This document shows positions 27,051 to 36,619 of a stretch of 64,000 bases of DNA, piece by piece; within the stretch, counting starts at the first letter, position 1; every line of letters starts with the position of its first letter. Under the pieces are notes generated by a model. That model ran no database searches, was not told the DNA's origin, and was given only the letters and a program-made list of their open reading frames with translations. This DNA is from Methanobacterium sp. UBA44. GTDB lineage: Archaea; Methanobacteriota; Methanobacteria; Methanobacteriales; Methanobacteriaceae. A program made the position numbers and the translations under genes. The DNA lies in NCBI GenBank assembly GCA_002494885.1, contig DACV01000002.1, forward strand, positions 484,518 through 548,517, written 5' to 3'.

Positions 27051-27239
27051 CATAAGTATGTTTATCCAGAAGTTCAATAGATCAATGAAATCTGAATATA
27101 TTGTTAATCAGGGATTATAAACAATTCTTATAAAAACATTAATTATTTATATTATATTAACAATATTTTTTCAGGCCAGCATATAAAATAAATTTATTGA
27201 TATATTAGATTAAATTTAGTATTGAAGGATTGTATTAGA

Positions 27240-27734
27240 ATGAAATCCATTATACTGTATTATTCAAGAACAAGAAAAACAGCTGCAGCTTCTAAAGCAC
27301 TTGCTGAAGAAATTTCAGCAGATATAACTGAAATAGAAGATTTAAAAAATAGATCGGGAATTAGAAGTTATATAATGGCATCTACAGACGCATTAAGGGA
27401 AATAAAGACAAGGATTAAACCTGATAATCTTGATATTAGCAAATATAGTTTAGTTTACATAGGAACTCCAGTTTGGGCTGGAAAACCCTCGCCTGCAATA
27501 ATTACTGCAATTGATAGATATGATCTTCAGGGAAAGGACGTTATATTATTTGCAACCTTAGGTGGATCTGGAGGCAGCAGTACTATTAAAAGAATGGAAG
27601 AAAAGATCGAAGCGAGAGGAGGTAGAATTATCAACTCGTTTCTGGTTAAAACCTCAGGTAAAAAATTGTATCAGATAAGAGAGGAAGTAAAAACTATAGT
27701 TGAAGATATGGATTTAAAAATATATGGAATTTAA
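27240..27734 (+). CDS. Flavodoxin-like protein
   Basis: A 164-residue protein from ATG 27240 (an in-frame TTG 18 bases upstream lacks support). The FMN phosphate loop YYSRTRKTAAASKALAEE and the IGTPVWAGKPSPAI and FATLGGSGGSSTIKRM stretches fit flavodoxin/flavin reductase-like folds. No iron-sulfur cysteines. It is a soluble electron carrier or quinone/flavin reductase; partner unknown. It precedes secF by 52 bases. Confidence 0.85.
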   Translation: MKSIILYYSRTRKTAAASKALAEEISADITEIEDLKNRSGIRSYIMASTDALREIKTRIKPDNLDISKYSLVYIGTPVWAGKPSPAIITAIDRYDLQGKDVILFATLGGSGGSSTIKRMEEKIEARGGRIINSFLVKTSGKKLYQIREEVKTIVEDMDLKIYGI

Positions 27735-27786
27735 AGCATTTAATTTATTACTTTATCAATAAACATTCAGGAAAAAAGGTGTTTTA

Positions 27787-28629
27787 ATGGAATTAGAAAA
27801 GTTTATGGAATCATATAAGCCATTAATGGCAATTCCAATTATCATTACGATAATTGCCGTAGCTCTATTGGCTTTTAATGGTTTAAATCAAGGTATAGAT
27901 CTAAAAGGAGGTACAATAGCTGATTTGCAGCTACAAAAGCCTATAGATCAAGCCCAGTTGGATGCCTTAATCAGTAACGGCCTTGGTATCAATGAAGTAG
28001 ATATAAAATCAATTGATGCAAGCAAAGCAACCGTTGAAATGGGTGAATCGGTAGATGTTATTCAATTTTCAGGCGTTATTAACGGAACGGCCACTCTACA
28101 GAGTTTTAGAACTGTAGGGCCAGTATTAAGCGCAGCGGCATTAACACAAATATATTGGGCACTTGCAATAGCGTTCCTGTTCATGTCCATAACCGTATTT
28201 ATTATATTCAGAAATTTAGTGCCTTCGCTGGCAGTAATTATGGCTGCATTATCCAATATATTAATAGCATTAGGAGGGATGTCTTTATTTGGAATTCCTA
28301 TTTCAATGGCATCTGTAGGGGCACTTCTCCTTCTTATTGGTTACAGTGTAGATACTGATATTTTGCTTACTACACGTGTACTAAAACGCAAAGAAGGAAC
28401 TGTGACTAATAGGGCTATTGATGCAATGAAAACAGGTCTTACAATGTCTGGTACAGCAATCGGAGCAATGGCGGCTTTATATATAGTTACGGTATTTTTC
28501 ATACCTTCTGCACAGACTCTTGCAGACATTGCTGCAGTCTTAATCATTGGACTTGTTGCTGATATTCTGGCAACATGGTTCCTGAATCTTGGAATACTCA
28601 GATGGTACCTGGAGCGTGGTCGCAGATGA
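27787..28629 (+). CDS. secF: Protein-export membrane protein SecF
   Basis: A 280-residue archaeal SecF with about six membrane helices. It has the N-terminal GIDLKGGTIADL (D1 of the SecDF family) and the LLIGYSVDTDILLTTRVLKR motif in helix 4-5. With SecD it aids protein translocation, probably using the ion gradient. Stop overlaps the secD start in ATGA. Archaeal gene order here is secF before secD. Confidence 0.95.
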   Translation: MELEKFMESYKPLMAIPIIITIIAVALLAFNGLNQGIDLKGGTIADLQLQKPIDQAQLDALISNGLGINEVDIKSIDASKATVEMGESVDVIQFSGVINGTATLQSFRTVGPVLSAAALTQIYWALAIAFLFMSITVFIIFRNLVPSLAVIMAALSNILIALGGMSLFGIPISMASVGALLLLIGYSVDTDILLTTRVLKRKEGTVTNRAIDAMKTGLTMSGTAIGAMAALYIVTVFFIPSAQTLADIAAVLIIGLVADILATWFLNLGILRWYLERGRR

Positions 28630-29843
28630 ACAAAATAACTGAATTTTTAAAAGATTATCGCATAATTCTGCTGATTGTCTTTATTATAGGAAGTTTAGCC
28701 GCTATATCCTTTTTAGGTATTGATCAGGGACTGGATTTAAGAGGCGGGTCAATTATACAGATACATTTAGAAAAACCCGTTGATGCAGACACTATGAATG
28801 TAGTTACATCTGTTCTTGACAAACGTCTTAACACATTTGGTGTTAAAGACATAAAGGTAAGGTCAAGCGGAGATCAGGACGTGATTGTTGAAATAGCCGG
28901 AGTGAAACCCGATGAGGTTGAAAATATTGTGGGAACGCCTGGTAAATTTGAAGTAAAAATTCAAAATCAAACTGCACTTACAGGTGCCGATATCGTATCA
29001 GTAAAACCATACCAGATTACAGGAACTGAATGGGAAGTTCCATTTACAGTTTCAGTATCAGGGGCTGAAAAATTCGCACAGGTAGCCCAAGGTAAGGCAG
29101 GAGTTCCAGTTGATATGTATCTCGACGATAAACTTGTTTCGTCTCCGGAATTAGGAGAAGGCCTGGCTAATGGAGTGCCTTCTACAGACGTGGTAGTTAC
29201 TGGAAGTGAAGCCACCCGGGAAGATGCAGAAACAGAAGCTAAGAATATTCAGGCAGTACTACAATCAGGTGCTTTACCTGTATCAGTTGAGATCGTAGGA
29301 ATAAGCAGTGTATCTGCTGAACTTGGAGATCAGTTTAAAACTGGAGCTCTTATTGCGGGAATTCTGGCTTTAATCGTGGTTTCACTCATAGTGTTCCTTA
29401 AATATAAAAATCCAATACTGGTACTGCCGATAATATTTACCAGTCTGGCAGAGCTTATAATGATTCTGGGAATTGCTGCAGTAATAAACCAGAATATAGA
29501 TCTTGCTGCTATAGCTGGTATAATTGCCGCAATAGGAACGGGTGTAGACGATCAGATTATTATAACCGACGAAATCCTTAAAGGAGATAAGAAGAAAAAA
29601 AGCCGAAGGAAAGCAGGTTTTAAGGTTAGAATGAAGGGAGCATTCTTTATTGTGTACGCTTCTGCTGCAACCTTAATTGCTGCAATGCTTCCGTTAGCTT
29701 ATGTAGGATTTTCAAGAGGTTATACTGGAATTGGAATTCTTTCAGGTTTTGCATTTACCACCATTATTGGTGTACTGGTTGGAATATTTATAACAAGACC
29801 AGCATATGCGAAATTCATTGAAAAATTCGTTGCAACAGACTAG
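28626..29843 (+). CDS. secD: Protein-export membrane protein SecD
   Basis: A 405-residue SecD starting at the ATG that overlaps secF's stop; an earlier in-frame start would run inside secF. The first helix is followed by GIDQGLDLRGGSIIQIHL (D1 motif), an extracytoplasmic domain to about residue 240, then five helices with IGTGVDDQIIITDEIL. Forms the SecDF translocation aid. Confidence 0.95.
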   Translation: MNKITEFLKDYRIILLIVFIIGSLAAISFLGIDQGLDLRGGSIIQIHLEKPVDADTMNVVTSVLDKRLNTFGVKDIKVRSSGDQDVIVEIAGVKPDEVENIVGTPGKFEVKIQNQTALTGADIVSVKPYQITGTEWEVPFTVSVSGAEKFAQVAQGKAGVPVDMYLDDKLVSSPELGEGLANGVPSTDVVVTGSEATREDAETEAKNIQAVLQSGALPVSVEIVGISSVSAELGDQFKTGALIAGILALIVVSLIVFLKYKNPILVLPIIFTSLAELIMILGIAAVINQNIDLAAIAGIIAAIGTGVDDQIIITDEILKGDKKKKSRRKAGFKVRMKGAFFIVYASAATLIAAMLPLAYVGFSRGYTGIGILSGFAFTTIIGVLVGIFITRPAYAKFIEKFVATD

Positions 29844-29870
29844 ATGTTTTAAACATCTATTTTCTTTTTT
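29842..29870 (+). terminator. Hairpin plus T-tract after secD
   Basis: AGATGTTT / AAACATCT is a perfect short palindrome (29842-29858) directly at the secD stop, followed by a T-rich run to about 29870. This fits an archaeal U-tract terminator closing the secFD operon. Confidence 0.6.
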
Positions 29871-30025
29871 ATTTTAAGTTCAAATTTTAAATATTTGGAA
29901 GTTATTTTTAATCGTTTCTAAATTACTTACAAAAATTATCCTTTTATTCCATGAGAGATAGGATGTAAGAATTTTTTTTATTTTAATGAAAAGATTAAGT
30001 TATTTGAGAACTAAAAAAATAATCA

Positions 30026-30658
30026 ATGAAAGAAAGAAACGATAATGAGATTAGCGATTTAAAAGATGTTAAACAATGGGTAAGTGAAGGAAATTTTTAT
30101 TTAAATCAAAAACAATATGCTCCAGCAGTAATATGTTATGAAAATGCTTTAGAATTAGATCCAGAGAATACTAAAATTTGGGATAACAGAGGAGTTGCCC
30201 TTGCTGGTGCTGGAAGACATGATGAAGCAATTGAAAGTTTTGAAATAGCATTAGAATTTCAACCGGATAATACACAGGCATGGTCTAATATGGGTGTTTC
30301 TATGGCTGCCCTTAAGCGTTTTGATGAAGCTATAAACTGCTTTGATCGAGCAATAGAACTCAATCCTGATGACAGTAATACGTGGAATAATAAGGGTACA
30401 GCTTTATTCAGTCTTTCCAAATATCCAGAAGCTCTCCAATGTTTTAATAAAGCACTTGAATTAGATCCTGACAATGCAAAAGCGTTAGCTGGTAAAGGTT
30501 CTACACTTCGTTTTACTGGAGAATATGAAGGAGCTATAAAATCTCTGGAAAAATTCATTGAAATAGCCCCTATAGAGCTTTCTTACCAGAGAGAAGAAGC
30601 ATGGGCTATGATTTTTGATATTAAACTTCTTCTTGACAGAAAATCTAAAAATCAATGA
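30026..30658 (+). CDS. Tetratricopeptide-repeat protein
   Basis: A 210-residue protein made of about five 34-residue TPR units between residues 12 and 182; repeated signatures are A-x-x-CYENALELDP, AIESFEIALEFQP, AINCFDRAIELNP, ALQCFNKALELDP and AIKSLEKFIEIAP. It has no signal peptide, so it is probably a cytosolic scaffold. Neighbours give no partner. TPR solenoids bind peptides, so no reaction is proposed. Confidence 0.9.
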   Translation: MKERNDNEISDLKDVKQWVSEGNFYLNQKQYAPAVICYENALELDPENTKIWDNRGVALAGAGRHDEAIESFEIALEFQPDNTQAWSNMGVSMAALKRFDEAINCFDRAIELNPDDSNTWNNKGTALFSLSKYPEALQCFNKALELDPDNAKALAGKGSTLRFTGEYEGAIKSLEKFIEIAPIELSYQREEAWAMIFDIKLLLDRKSKNQ

Positions 30659-30681
30659 TAAAATCAAATTTTTATTTTAAA

Positions 30682-31056
30682 TTAAACATTATCCAGAAAA
30701 TATTCCTTAATTTTCTCTAAATTTTCTTCTTTAAGAGGAAATACTACTCTTTTACCTTTATACTCGAAAATAAATCTGGAAACAGGAGATCCAATATGAA
30801 TGTTTTCAATTTCAGTTAATTTATATTTATTCACTTTTCCTGTTCTCTCGGCTCCCCAGAATTTTTTTCGGTACTCAACCAGAAATTCTTCAGTTATTTC
30901 TAAATCAAAGGAATCATCTTCAAGAAATAAGATAGTTTCTTTAAGATTTTTATCACAGAAAATACAGTATTCAGTACCTTCAGGATTTCCAACACCACAG
31001 TTAGGACAGATTAAAATAAAAATGTCGTAAATTTCATTTTTTTCATCTAAATCCAT
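30682..31056 (-). CDS. Small zinc-ribbon protein
   Basis: A 124-residue protein with a CPNC (about residue 17) and CIFC (about residue 31) zinc ribbon near the N-terminus, then a beta-rich domain of about 85 residues (KVNKYKLTEIENIHIGSPVS, FIFEYKGKRVVFPL) that could be PH-like. It is convergent with the TPR gene. No named family recognised; a nucleic-acid or protein adaptor is possible. Confidence 0.6.
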   Translation of the reverse strand: MDLDEKNEIYDIFILICPNCGVGNPEGTEYCIFCDKNLKETILFLEDDSFDLEITEEFLVEYRKKFWGAERTGKVNKYKLTEIENIHIGSPVSRFIFEYKGKRVVFPLKEENLEKIKEYFLDNV

Positions 31057-31212
31057 TGAAACACCATTTAGTTTAAATCATTAAATTGCTTTTTTTAAAG
31101 ATTGATTTTAAACTATATATTATATTACACCAGAGTATTAATAATATAGAATAATTTATTATTATAGAATTTAATAATTAATGATATCAAAAAAGTATGA
31201 GGTGATATTAAT

Positions 31213-31662
31213 ATGTCAAGAGCTGGATTTAGTTCAATAGAGAAATCAACACATAAAACAAAAGAATGGTTACATGAGATACAGGGTGAACTTGGATGGG
31301 AAGATGAAAACATGGTTTATATTGCATCCAGAGCAGTTTTACAAACTTTAAGAGATAGATTGCCTGTTGTTGAAGCTGTTGAGCTAGCTGATGGGCTTCC
31401 TATGGTAATGAAAGGTATGTATTATGATGGATATAAGCCAACTGGTAAACCAGAAAAAATAAAAAATAGGGAGGAATTCTTCCAAAAAGTTCAGGAGAAA
31501 ACATCTAGAAGGCCAATTGAATCAGAAGAAGCTACAAGAGCTGTATTTCACATACTGGATAAAAAATTAGGTGGAGGAGGAGAAATTAATCAGGTAAAAG
31601 GTAACCTTCCTAAAGACCTTCAAAGACTGTGGAAAGCTTCAGAATCCGAAGTAAGGAAATAA
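31213..31662 (+). CDS. DUF2267 protein
   Basis: A 149-residue alpha-helical protein matching the DUF2267 pattern: an N-terminal helix-rich half with ENMVYIASRAVLQTLRDRLP and VEAVELADGLPMVMKG, then a related second half from about residue 85. The TAA is followed after one base by the flavin oxidoreductase gene, so the two are co-transcribed. Function of the family is not known. Confidence 0.8.
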   Translation: MSRAGFSSIEKSTHKTKEWLHEIQGELGWEDENMVYIASRAVLQTLRDRLPVVEAVELADGLPMVMKGMYYDGYKPTGKPEKIKNREEFFQKVQEKTSRRPIESEEATRAVFHILDKKLGGGGEINQVKGNLPKDLQRLWKASESEVRK

Positions 31663-31663
31663 T

Positions 31664-32629
31664 ATGAAAATTGGATTCCATGCATCTCATGAGCAATTTA
31701 AACCGAGTAAATTATTAAATTTAGTTCAACTAGCAGAGAAAAAAGGATTTGAAGCTGCAATGTGTTCTGATCATTTTCATCCATGGGGAAAAAATCAAGG
31801 TGAAAGTGGTTTTGCATGGTCATGGCTTGGATCGGCTTTACAGTCCACTTCTTTACCTTTTGGGGTTGTTAATGCTCCTGGGCAACGATATCATCCTGCA
31901 ATAATTGCCCAGGCCACAGCCACACTGGCTGAAATGTATGAAAATAGATTCTGGATTGCAATTGGAAGCGGACAGTTATTAAATGAAGGAATTACTGGAG
32001 ATAAGTGGCCTCCTAAAGCAGAAAGAAATGAAAGATTAAAACAATCAGCAGAAATAATTAGAAGACTATGGAAAGGTGAGAAAGTTACATTCAATGGACA
32101 TGTAAAGATTGAAGATGCCATGCTCTATACAATTCCCAAAAAACCACCCCTTTTAATAGGTGCAGCAATATCGGCTGAAACAGCTGAATGGATGGGAAGC
32201 TGGGTAGATGGGCTTATTACCACTTCAAAGCCACAAAAAGAGCTTAAAGAAGTCATAAAATCCTACCATCGTGGTGGTGGAAAGGGAAATCCAGTGTATC
32301 TTAAAGTACAGATTTCTTACGATGATAACCATGAAGATGCATTAAAAGGTGCATGGGAGCAATGGAAAACTAATATGTTTAAAAACACTGTCCAGACAGA
32401 ATTGAGACTACCAGAACAATTCGATGATGCTTCAGAGAATGTGGAACCTCAGGACATATTTAAAAAAGTGAGAATCTCTTCTGAAATAGAGGATCATATT
32501 AAATGGCTGGAAAAAGACATTAAACATGGATTTGAATATATTTATATCCATAATGTAAATAAAAATCAAAGAAGATTTATTGAAGATTTTGGGAAAGGGG
32601 TAATTCCTGCACTGGCACAGGAATTATAG
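31664..32629 (+). CDS. LLM-class flavin-dependent oxidoreductase, TIGR03885-like
   Basis: A 321-residue TIM-barrel luciferase-like protein. CSDHFHPWG near residue 33, IGSGQLLNEGITGD near 107, ERLKQSAEIIRRLW and TTSKPQKELKEVI fit the TIGR03885 group, thought to use FMN rather than F420; by the fold alone F420 is also possible. It is one base after the DUF2267 gene, a tight operon. Substrate unknown. Confidence 0.8.
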   Translation: MKIGFHASHEQFKPSKLLNLVQLAEKKGFEAAMCSDHFHPWGKNQGESGFAWSWLGSALQSTSLPFGVVNAPGQRYHPAIIAQATATLAEMYENRFWIAIGSGQLLNEGITGDKWPPKAERNERLKQSAEIIRRLWKGEKVTFNGHVKIEDAMLYTIPKKPPLLIGAAISAETAEWMGSWVDGLITTSKPQKELKEVIKSYHRGGGKGNPVYLKVQISYDDNHEDALKGAWEQWKTNMFKNTVQTELRLPEQFDDASENVEPQDIFKKVRISSEIEDHIKWLEKDIKHGFEYIYIHNVNKNQRRFIEDFGKGVIPALAQEL

Positions 32630-32698
32630 TATAATAAAAAAATTGAAATACTATTTTTACCAAATCAGAATTAATAATTAAAAATAATAGGGTACAGT

Positions 32699-33163
32699 AT
32701 GAAACCGCCAAAAGAACTTAAAGTAAAACCAATAAGGAATGGAACGGTGATAGATCATATAACTGCAAATAAATCTTTAAGTGTTCTAAAAATCCTGGGG
32801 CTACCAAATGAAAAAAACACTGTAACCATTGCCATGAATGTTCAATCTCCTGAAATGGAAAGTAAAGACATAGTAAAAATTGAAGGTCGTGAATTAGCCC
32901 CTAAAGAAGTTGATAAAATAGCGTTAATAGCTCCAAATGCTACAATAAATATAATCAGGAACTATGAAATTGTAGAAAAGGGTAAGGTGCGTCTTCTGGA
33001 TAAAATATGCGGCGTTCTTAAATGTCCTAACCCAAATTGTATAACAAACACTAATGAGCCAATGATTACCAAGTTTTATGTAATAGAAAAGGAACCAGTA
33101 TTTTTAAGATGCTATTACTGCGAGAGAATCATGGAAGAAAGTGAAATAGAGTCTCAATTTTAA
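32699..33163 (+). CDS. pyrI: Aspartate carbamoyltransferase regulatory subunit
   Basis: A 154-residue PyrI that binds nucleotides and couples the catalytic trimers of ATCase. The N-terminal allosteric domain contains GTVIDHI and ITANKSLSVLKIL; the zinc domain has CPNPNC and CYYC, the four cysteines that hold zinc at the interface. pyrB is not in this window. Downstream gene starts 17 bases later. Confidence 0.96.
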   Translation: MKPPKELKVKPIRNGTVIDHITANKSLSVLKILGLPNEKNTVTIAMNVQSPEMESKDIVKIEGRELAPKEVDKIALIAPNATINIIRNYEIVEKGKVRLLDKICGVLKCPNPNCITNTNEPMITKFYVIEKEPVFLRCYYCERIMEESEIESQF

Positions 33164-33180
33164 ATCTTCAGGTGTTTTTC

Positions 33181-34857
33181 ATGCAAAGGGCCCTTTTATT
33201 ATTTATAATTATTCTAATTCTTCTTAATCCTATATCAGCCAAATTAGTTGTAAGTGAACCTTCAGATGGGATAATAACAGCACCAGCAGCTTCATATACT
33301 AATAATCAACTTATTTTCAGCGATAAAAATCCAGATCAGGCTGTAAAAAATTATTTAAATGGCAAAGAAGTTATTGTAGTTGGAGATATATCATTAAATG
33401 GCCAGAAGGTTCCTGCAGATTCATTAGCCCTCTCTAAATTCTGGACAAATAGCAATACAGTAGTATTAGGAACAGGCAAAGATGTATCGGCAGCTTTGAT
33501 TGCAATAAATAATAATGCTCCTCTATTGGTAGCAGGTAATCAAGTCTCTGATGCAGTTAATAAAGAAATGGAAAGGTTAAAACCTGAAAAAATAATAGTT
33601 TGTGCATCTCCTTCTTCGATTCCAGATTCTGTGCTCAAAAAATATCCTAATGCTCAAAGGTACTGGAAGGGGAACGATAAAAATACTTTAAAGGCTATTA
33701 ATGGTAATAATCAGGAAATAAAAGCACCTGAAAGTCTAATGCCCGTAGCGATGACCATCTGGAAAGGTGCAAATTTTGAAATAGGTGAAAAAGTCGCCCT
33801 GAATGATAAAACTACTCTCTGGTCCTCAAATGACATCATAACCAGCATAGTTATGAATAGATATACAAATAACGATCTTCCTGTAATTTATATTGCCTGC
33901 GATAATCTGATTTCAGAAAATGCAGATAAAAAGCTACTTGAAAAGATTAAAGAGGCAATATCAGGTTCAGCCAATGTACAGATAGATAATGAATCACCAA
34001 AACCAGGTGAAGCTCCTCGAACAGTCCAGAACGCTCCAGGCGGAATTGCAGCATATATAGCCGCAGCAGATCCCGGATCTATGACCGATCTTATAATTGG
34101 AATTAAAAAAGGTTATCTTAAAAAAGATGCTCAAAAATTGGATGGAATTGTGTATATTAACTATGGGAGGCTTAATTTAGAAAATACAAGTTTTTTATCA
34201 AGGGCATGGGATGATAACTATTCCAATGCATACTTTGCAGGATTGTATTCCCCATCTTCTTTTTTAAATGATGCAGGGATTAAAATGATCCAGCCAGATG
34301 TTGGGACAAACTCTGATGAAGAAGAAATCAATAAAATTGCTGCTGAACTTATTGATACAGCATATTCTTCTAATAAAACTCAGGTTAATTCTAATTATAA
34401 TCCTGTATCAATAGCAATACACGATATAAACCCTAAATTTATCGCAGATGCCTCTCAAAAAATATTGAACAATACAGAGCCAAAAATGGGTACATCAATG
34501 TGGCTATATCTCGCTTCTCAATATGTTGGAGGTTTACCTGTAAGAAATACATCGGATAAATATGAAAACACAGAAATTAAAGAAAGTACCTATTTTGGAG
34601 TTATAACAAGAGATGAATACAGGGAATTTGGGATAAAAACCTATGAATTTATGAAATCAAATAAAACAGTGCCTGATTCAGTAAATGTAGATGGAAAGAA
34701 ATTAAATAGTGGAGATATAGAACATCTTCTTGCAATAACCTCAGAAAAACACACCAGCAAAGAAAATATGCAATTTCCAAGATACGTATATATGAATGCA
34801 GAATACGAACCATTCCAGATTATATACAAGTTTATAAGAAGTAGTTTCTATTCATAA
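33181..34857 (+). CDS. Secreted cell-wall-associated protein with a C-terminal pseudomurein-binding-like repeat
   Basis: A 558-residue protein with a signal peptide (hydrophobic residues 5-19, LFIIILILLNP, then ISAK). Residues about 40-170 resemble the cell-wall-binding-2 pattern (AALIAINNNAPLLVAGN, PEKIIVCASPSSIP). Residues about 478-518 (YEFMKSNKTVPDSVNVDGKK followed by HLLA) fit the PMBR repeat PF09373, which anchors proteins to pseudomurein. ATG 33181 is chosen because GGTG lies six bases upstream. The central region with NAPGGIAAYIAAADPG is unrecognised. It supports a Methanobacteriales origin. Confidence 0.7.
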   Translation: MQRALLLFIIILILLNPISAKLVVSEPSDGIITAPAASYTNNQLIFSDKNPDQAVKNYLNGKEVIVVGDISLNGQKVPADSLALSKFWTNSNTVVLGTGKDVSAALIAINNNAPLLVAGNQVSDAVNKEMERLKPEKIIVCASPSSIPDSVLKKYPNAQRYWKGNDKNTLKAINGNNQEIKAPESLMPVAMTIWKGANFEIGEKVALNDKTTLWSSNDIITSIVMNRYTNNDLPVIYIACDNLISENADKKLLEKIKEAISGSANVQIDNESPKPGEAPRTVQNAPGGIAAYIAAADPGSMTDLIIGIKKGYLKKDAQKLDGIVYINYGRLNLENTSFLSRAWDDNYSNAYFAGLYSPSSFLNDAGIKMIQPDVGTNSDEEEINKIAAELIDTAYSSNKTQVNSNYNPVSIAIHDINPKFIADASQKILNNTEPKMGTSMWLYLASQYVGGLPVRNTSDKYENTEIKESTYFGVITRDEYREFGIKTYEFMKSNKTVPDSVNVDGKKLNSGDIEHLLAITSEKHTSKENMQFPRYVYMNAEYEPFQIIYKFIRSSFYS

Positions 34858-34899
34858 CCTGGTTAATTGATTAAAATATGTTTTCAATCCTTTAATTAT

Positions 34900-35688
34900 T
34901 CATGTAATTTGAAGAGATACTTTATATGCCCTATGAAACTTTAAAAATGCTTCCATCTGTTCAAGAGAAGCTTCTATACTTCCGGGCATGATGGTTCCAT
35001 GTGGTGACATTGCTTCACCAGTTACTGCAGGAATTTCGGCTATATTAAAAACATCCTCCAGAGCCCCAGGGTATATTGAACCTGCCTTTGTAAAGGATAA
35101 AATAGTGGATTTAGTTTCTTTTTCTATAAAATCAGCCATCTGGAAGCTTAACATACATGGCGTTTCAGAACAAAGCACGCTTAACCTTCCAGGGTATCCT
35201 CCAGGTCTTGTTGAATGAAAATCTCCCAGATATTTAATATTATTTTTTTTTGCAGTACTTAAAATGTTATTTGTAGGTGTACCAAAGATATCTGCTGTTC
35301 TATTTGGATCCTGACCTTTCCAGGATCTGAGGCCGTATTCTGTTGAAAGGGGTATTGCAAATGGAATAATATGAATAGTAATGTTTGTTTTAACTGCAGC
35401 TAACTTGTTTATGAGTTTTACTGCTGCTATTTGTGGTGGTAATTCATTACCATGTACGCCAGCCAAAACAAGAATTCCTGGATTTTGTTTTTTACCAAAT
35501 GTAACTAGGGGAGTTCCTTGTTTTGCTGCAAGAAGCACCTGGTTGCTCAAGGGAGTGTCTGGAATATTATCCATAATTAGTTTATTCTTTTTAATATCCC
35601 CTGCTGCAAAGTGATTTATTGTCTCTATCTGTAATTTGTAGGTTGAAGGAGCAATAAGTGCTTTTTCAACCATTGGTTTTTCATGCAT
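34900..35688 (-). CDS. M14-family deacylase (AstE/AspA-like)
   Basis: A 262-residue protein. LAGVHGNELPPQ gives the zinc ligands His and Glu, DPNR corresponds to the substrate-arginine motif, and GDFHSTRPGG the third zinc His. TGEAMSPHGTIMPGS carries a likely catalytic Glu. This is the succinylglutamate desuccinylase / aspartoacylase group that removes acyl groups from amino acids; small-molecule target unknown. Convergent with the wall protein gene. Confidence 0.78.
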   Translation of the reverse strand: MHEKPMVEKALIAPSTYKLQIETINHFAAGDIKKNKLIMDNIPDTPLSNQVLLAAKQGTPLVTFGKKQNPGILVLAGVHGNELPPQIAAVKLINKLAAVKTNITIHIIPFAIPLSTEYGLRSWKGQDPNRTADIFGTPTNNILSTAKKNNIKYLGDFHSTRPGGYPGRLSVLCSETPCMLSFQMADFIEKETKSTILSFTKAGSIYPGALEDVFNIAEIPAVTGEAMSPHGTIMPGSIEASLEQMEAFLKFHRAYKVSLQIT

Positions 35689-35719
35689 TTTATCAGTGCA
35701 ATTAAAAAAAACAATATTT

Positions 35720-36094
35720 TTAGTCGTTTTTAGTTTTCCATGGGCTTATACGATTATAGTCTTCGTTAAGGATCAATTCACGGCTAAATACAGCTTTGTT
35801 TTTGGGTGTTGGCCTCTTATTTTCATCAAAATAAACTAAAAGTTTAATCATCCCCCTGGGGATTACTGGGCCCACAACTATTTCAGATCTTTTATCTTTG
35901 GCTGTAAGTCTTATGTGTGTAGCTTCATTTTCATTTACTGGCTTTTCATCATTATTTTCGTATTGAATGCTTCCTTTCTGGTATGTTTCAGGAATACGTA
36001 TTTTAGATGCTGGTATATCCTGAGGAACATTTAAATTTTCAGGTAAAGGTACCATTTCTATTTTAGGAAACTTATCAGAACCTTTTTCTGCCAT
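35720..36094 (-). CDS. Hypothetical protein
   Basis: A 124-residue protein, ATG 36094 preceded by GGAGTG six bases upstream. Proline-rich N-terminus (VPLPENLNVPQDIPASKIRI), then a beta-prone part with IVVGPVIPRGMIKLLVYFDE. No family recognised. It is 31 bases upstream of the M14-like gene on the same strand, so the two may be co-transcribed. Confidence 0.6.
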   Translation of the reverse strand: MAEKGSDKFPKIEMVPLPENLNVPQDIPASKIRIPETYQKGSIQYENNDEKPVNENEATHIRLTAKDKRSEIVVGPVIPRGMIKLLVYFDENKRPTPKNKAVFSRELILNEDYNRISPWKTKND

Positions 36095-36195
36095 ACTAAT
36101 CACTCCTTTATGTAATAATATTATGTAATCTCATAATAAATATTACTATATTTAAAATCAAGATAAACTAATTCTATAAACCAAAGGGTGTGACT

Positions 36196-36606
36196 ATGGA
36201 TATAATAAAAGATGAATTCACCAAAAAATCAAGTAAAAGAATGGAAATAATAGATGTGACTAATGATGTTAATGATATTCTAAAGAAGTATCAACTTAAT
36301 GAAGGCATTGTTAATGTATTTGCAAGACATTCCACTGCAGGAATTGTCATAAATGAAAATGAATCCAGATTAAAAAAAGATTTTGAAAATACTCTTCAAA
36401 CTTTAATTCCTGAAAATAACAATTACGGTCATGATTTAATTGATAACAATGCAGATTCACATATAAGGGCATTTTTTACAGGTAGTAGCGAAACAATTCC
36501 CATAAATAAAGGTTCTTTAGATTTAGGAACATGGCAGAGCGTATTCTTTGTTGAACTGGACGGCCCAAGAACCCGCAGCTTTGCAGTTACCATTATTGGA
36601 AAATAA
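36196..36606 (+). CDS. YjbQ/UPF0047 family protein (copy 1)
   Basis: A 136-residue single-domain protein. ARHSTAGIVINENESRL and the NNADSHIRAFFTGSS motif carry the conserved His/Asn residues; DLGTWQSVFFVELDGPRTRS closes the family pattern. YjbQ proteins show thiamine-phosphate synthase activity in some species. ATG 36196 is preferred over an in-frame GTG at 36190. A diverged paralog lies at 54410. Confidence 0.9.
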   Translation: MDIIKDEFTKKSSKRMEIIDVTNDVNDILKKYQLNEGIVNVFARHSTAGIVINENESRLKKDFENTLQTLIPENNNYGHDLIDNNADSHIRAFFTGSSETIPINKGSLDLGTWQSVFFVELDGPRTRSFAVTIIGK

Positions 36607-36619
36607 ACAAGAATAGAAT

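Noticed and set aside
28575..28625. Upstream start of secD inside secF
   Set aside because: Would add 17 residues from the overlapping secF end; ATG 28626 has the classic ATGA overlap and gives the family N-terminus.
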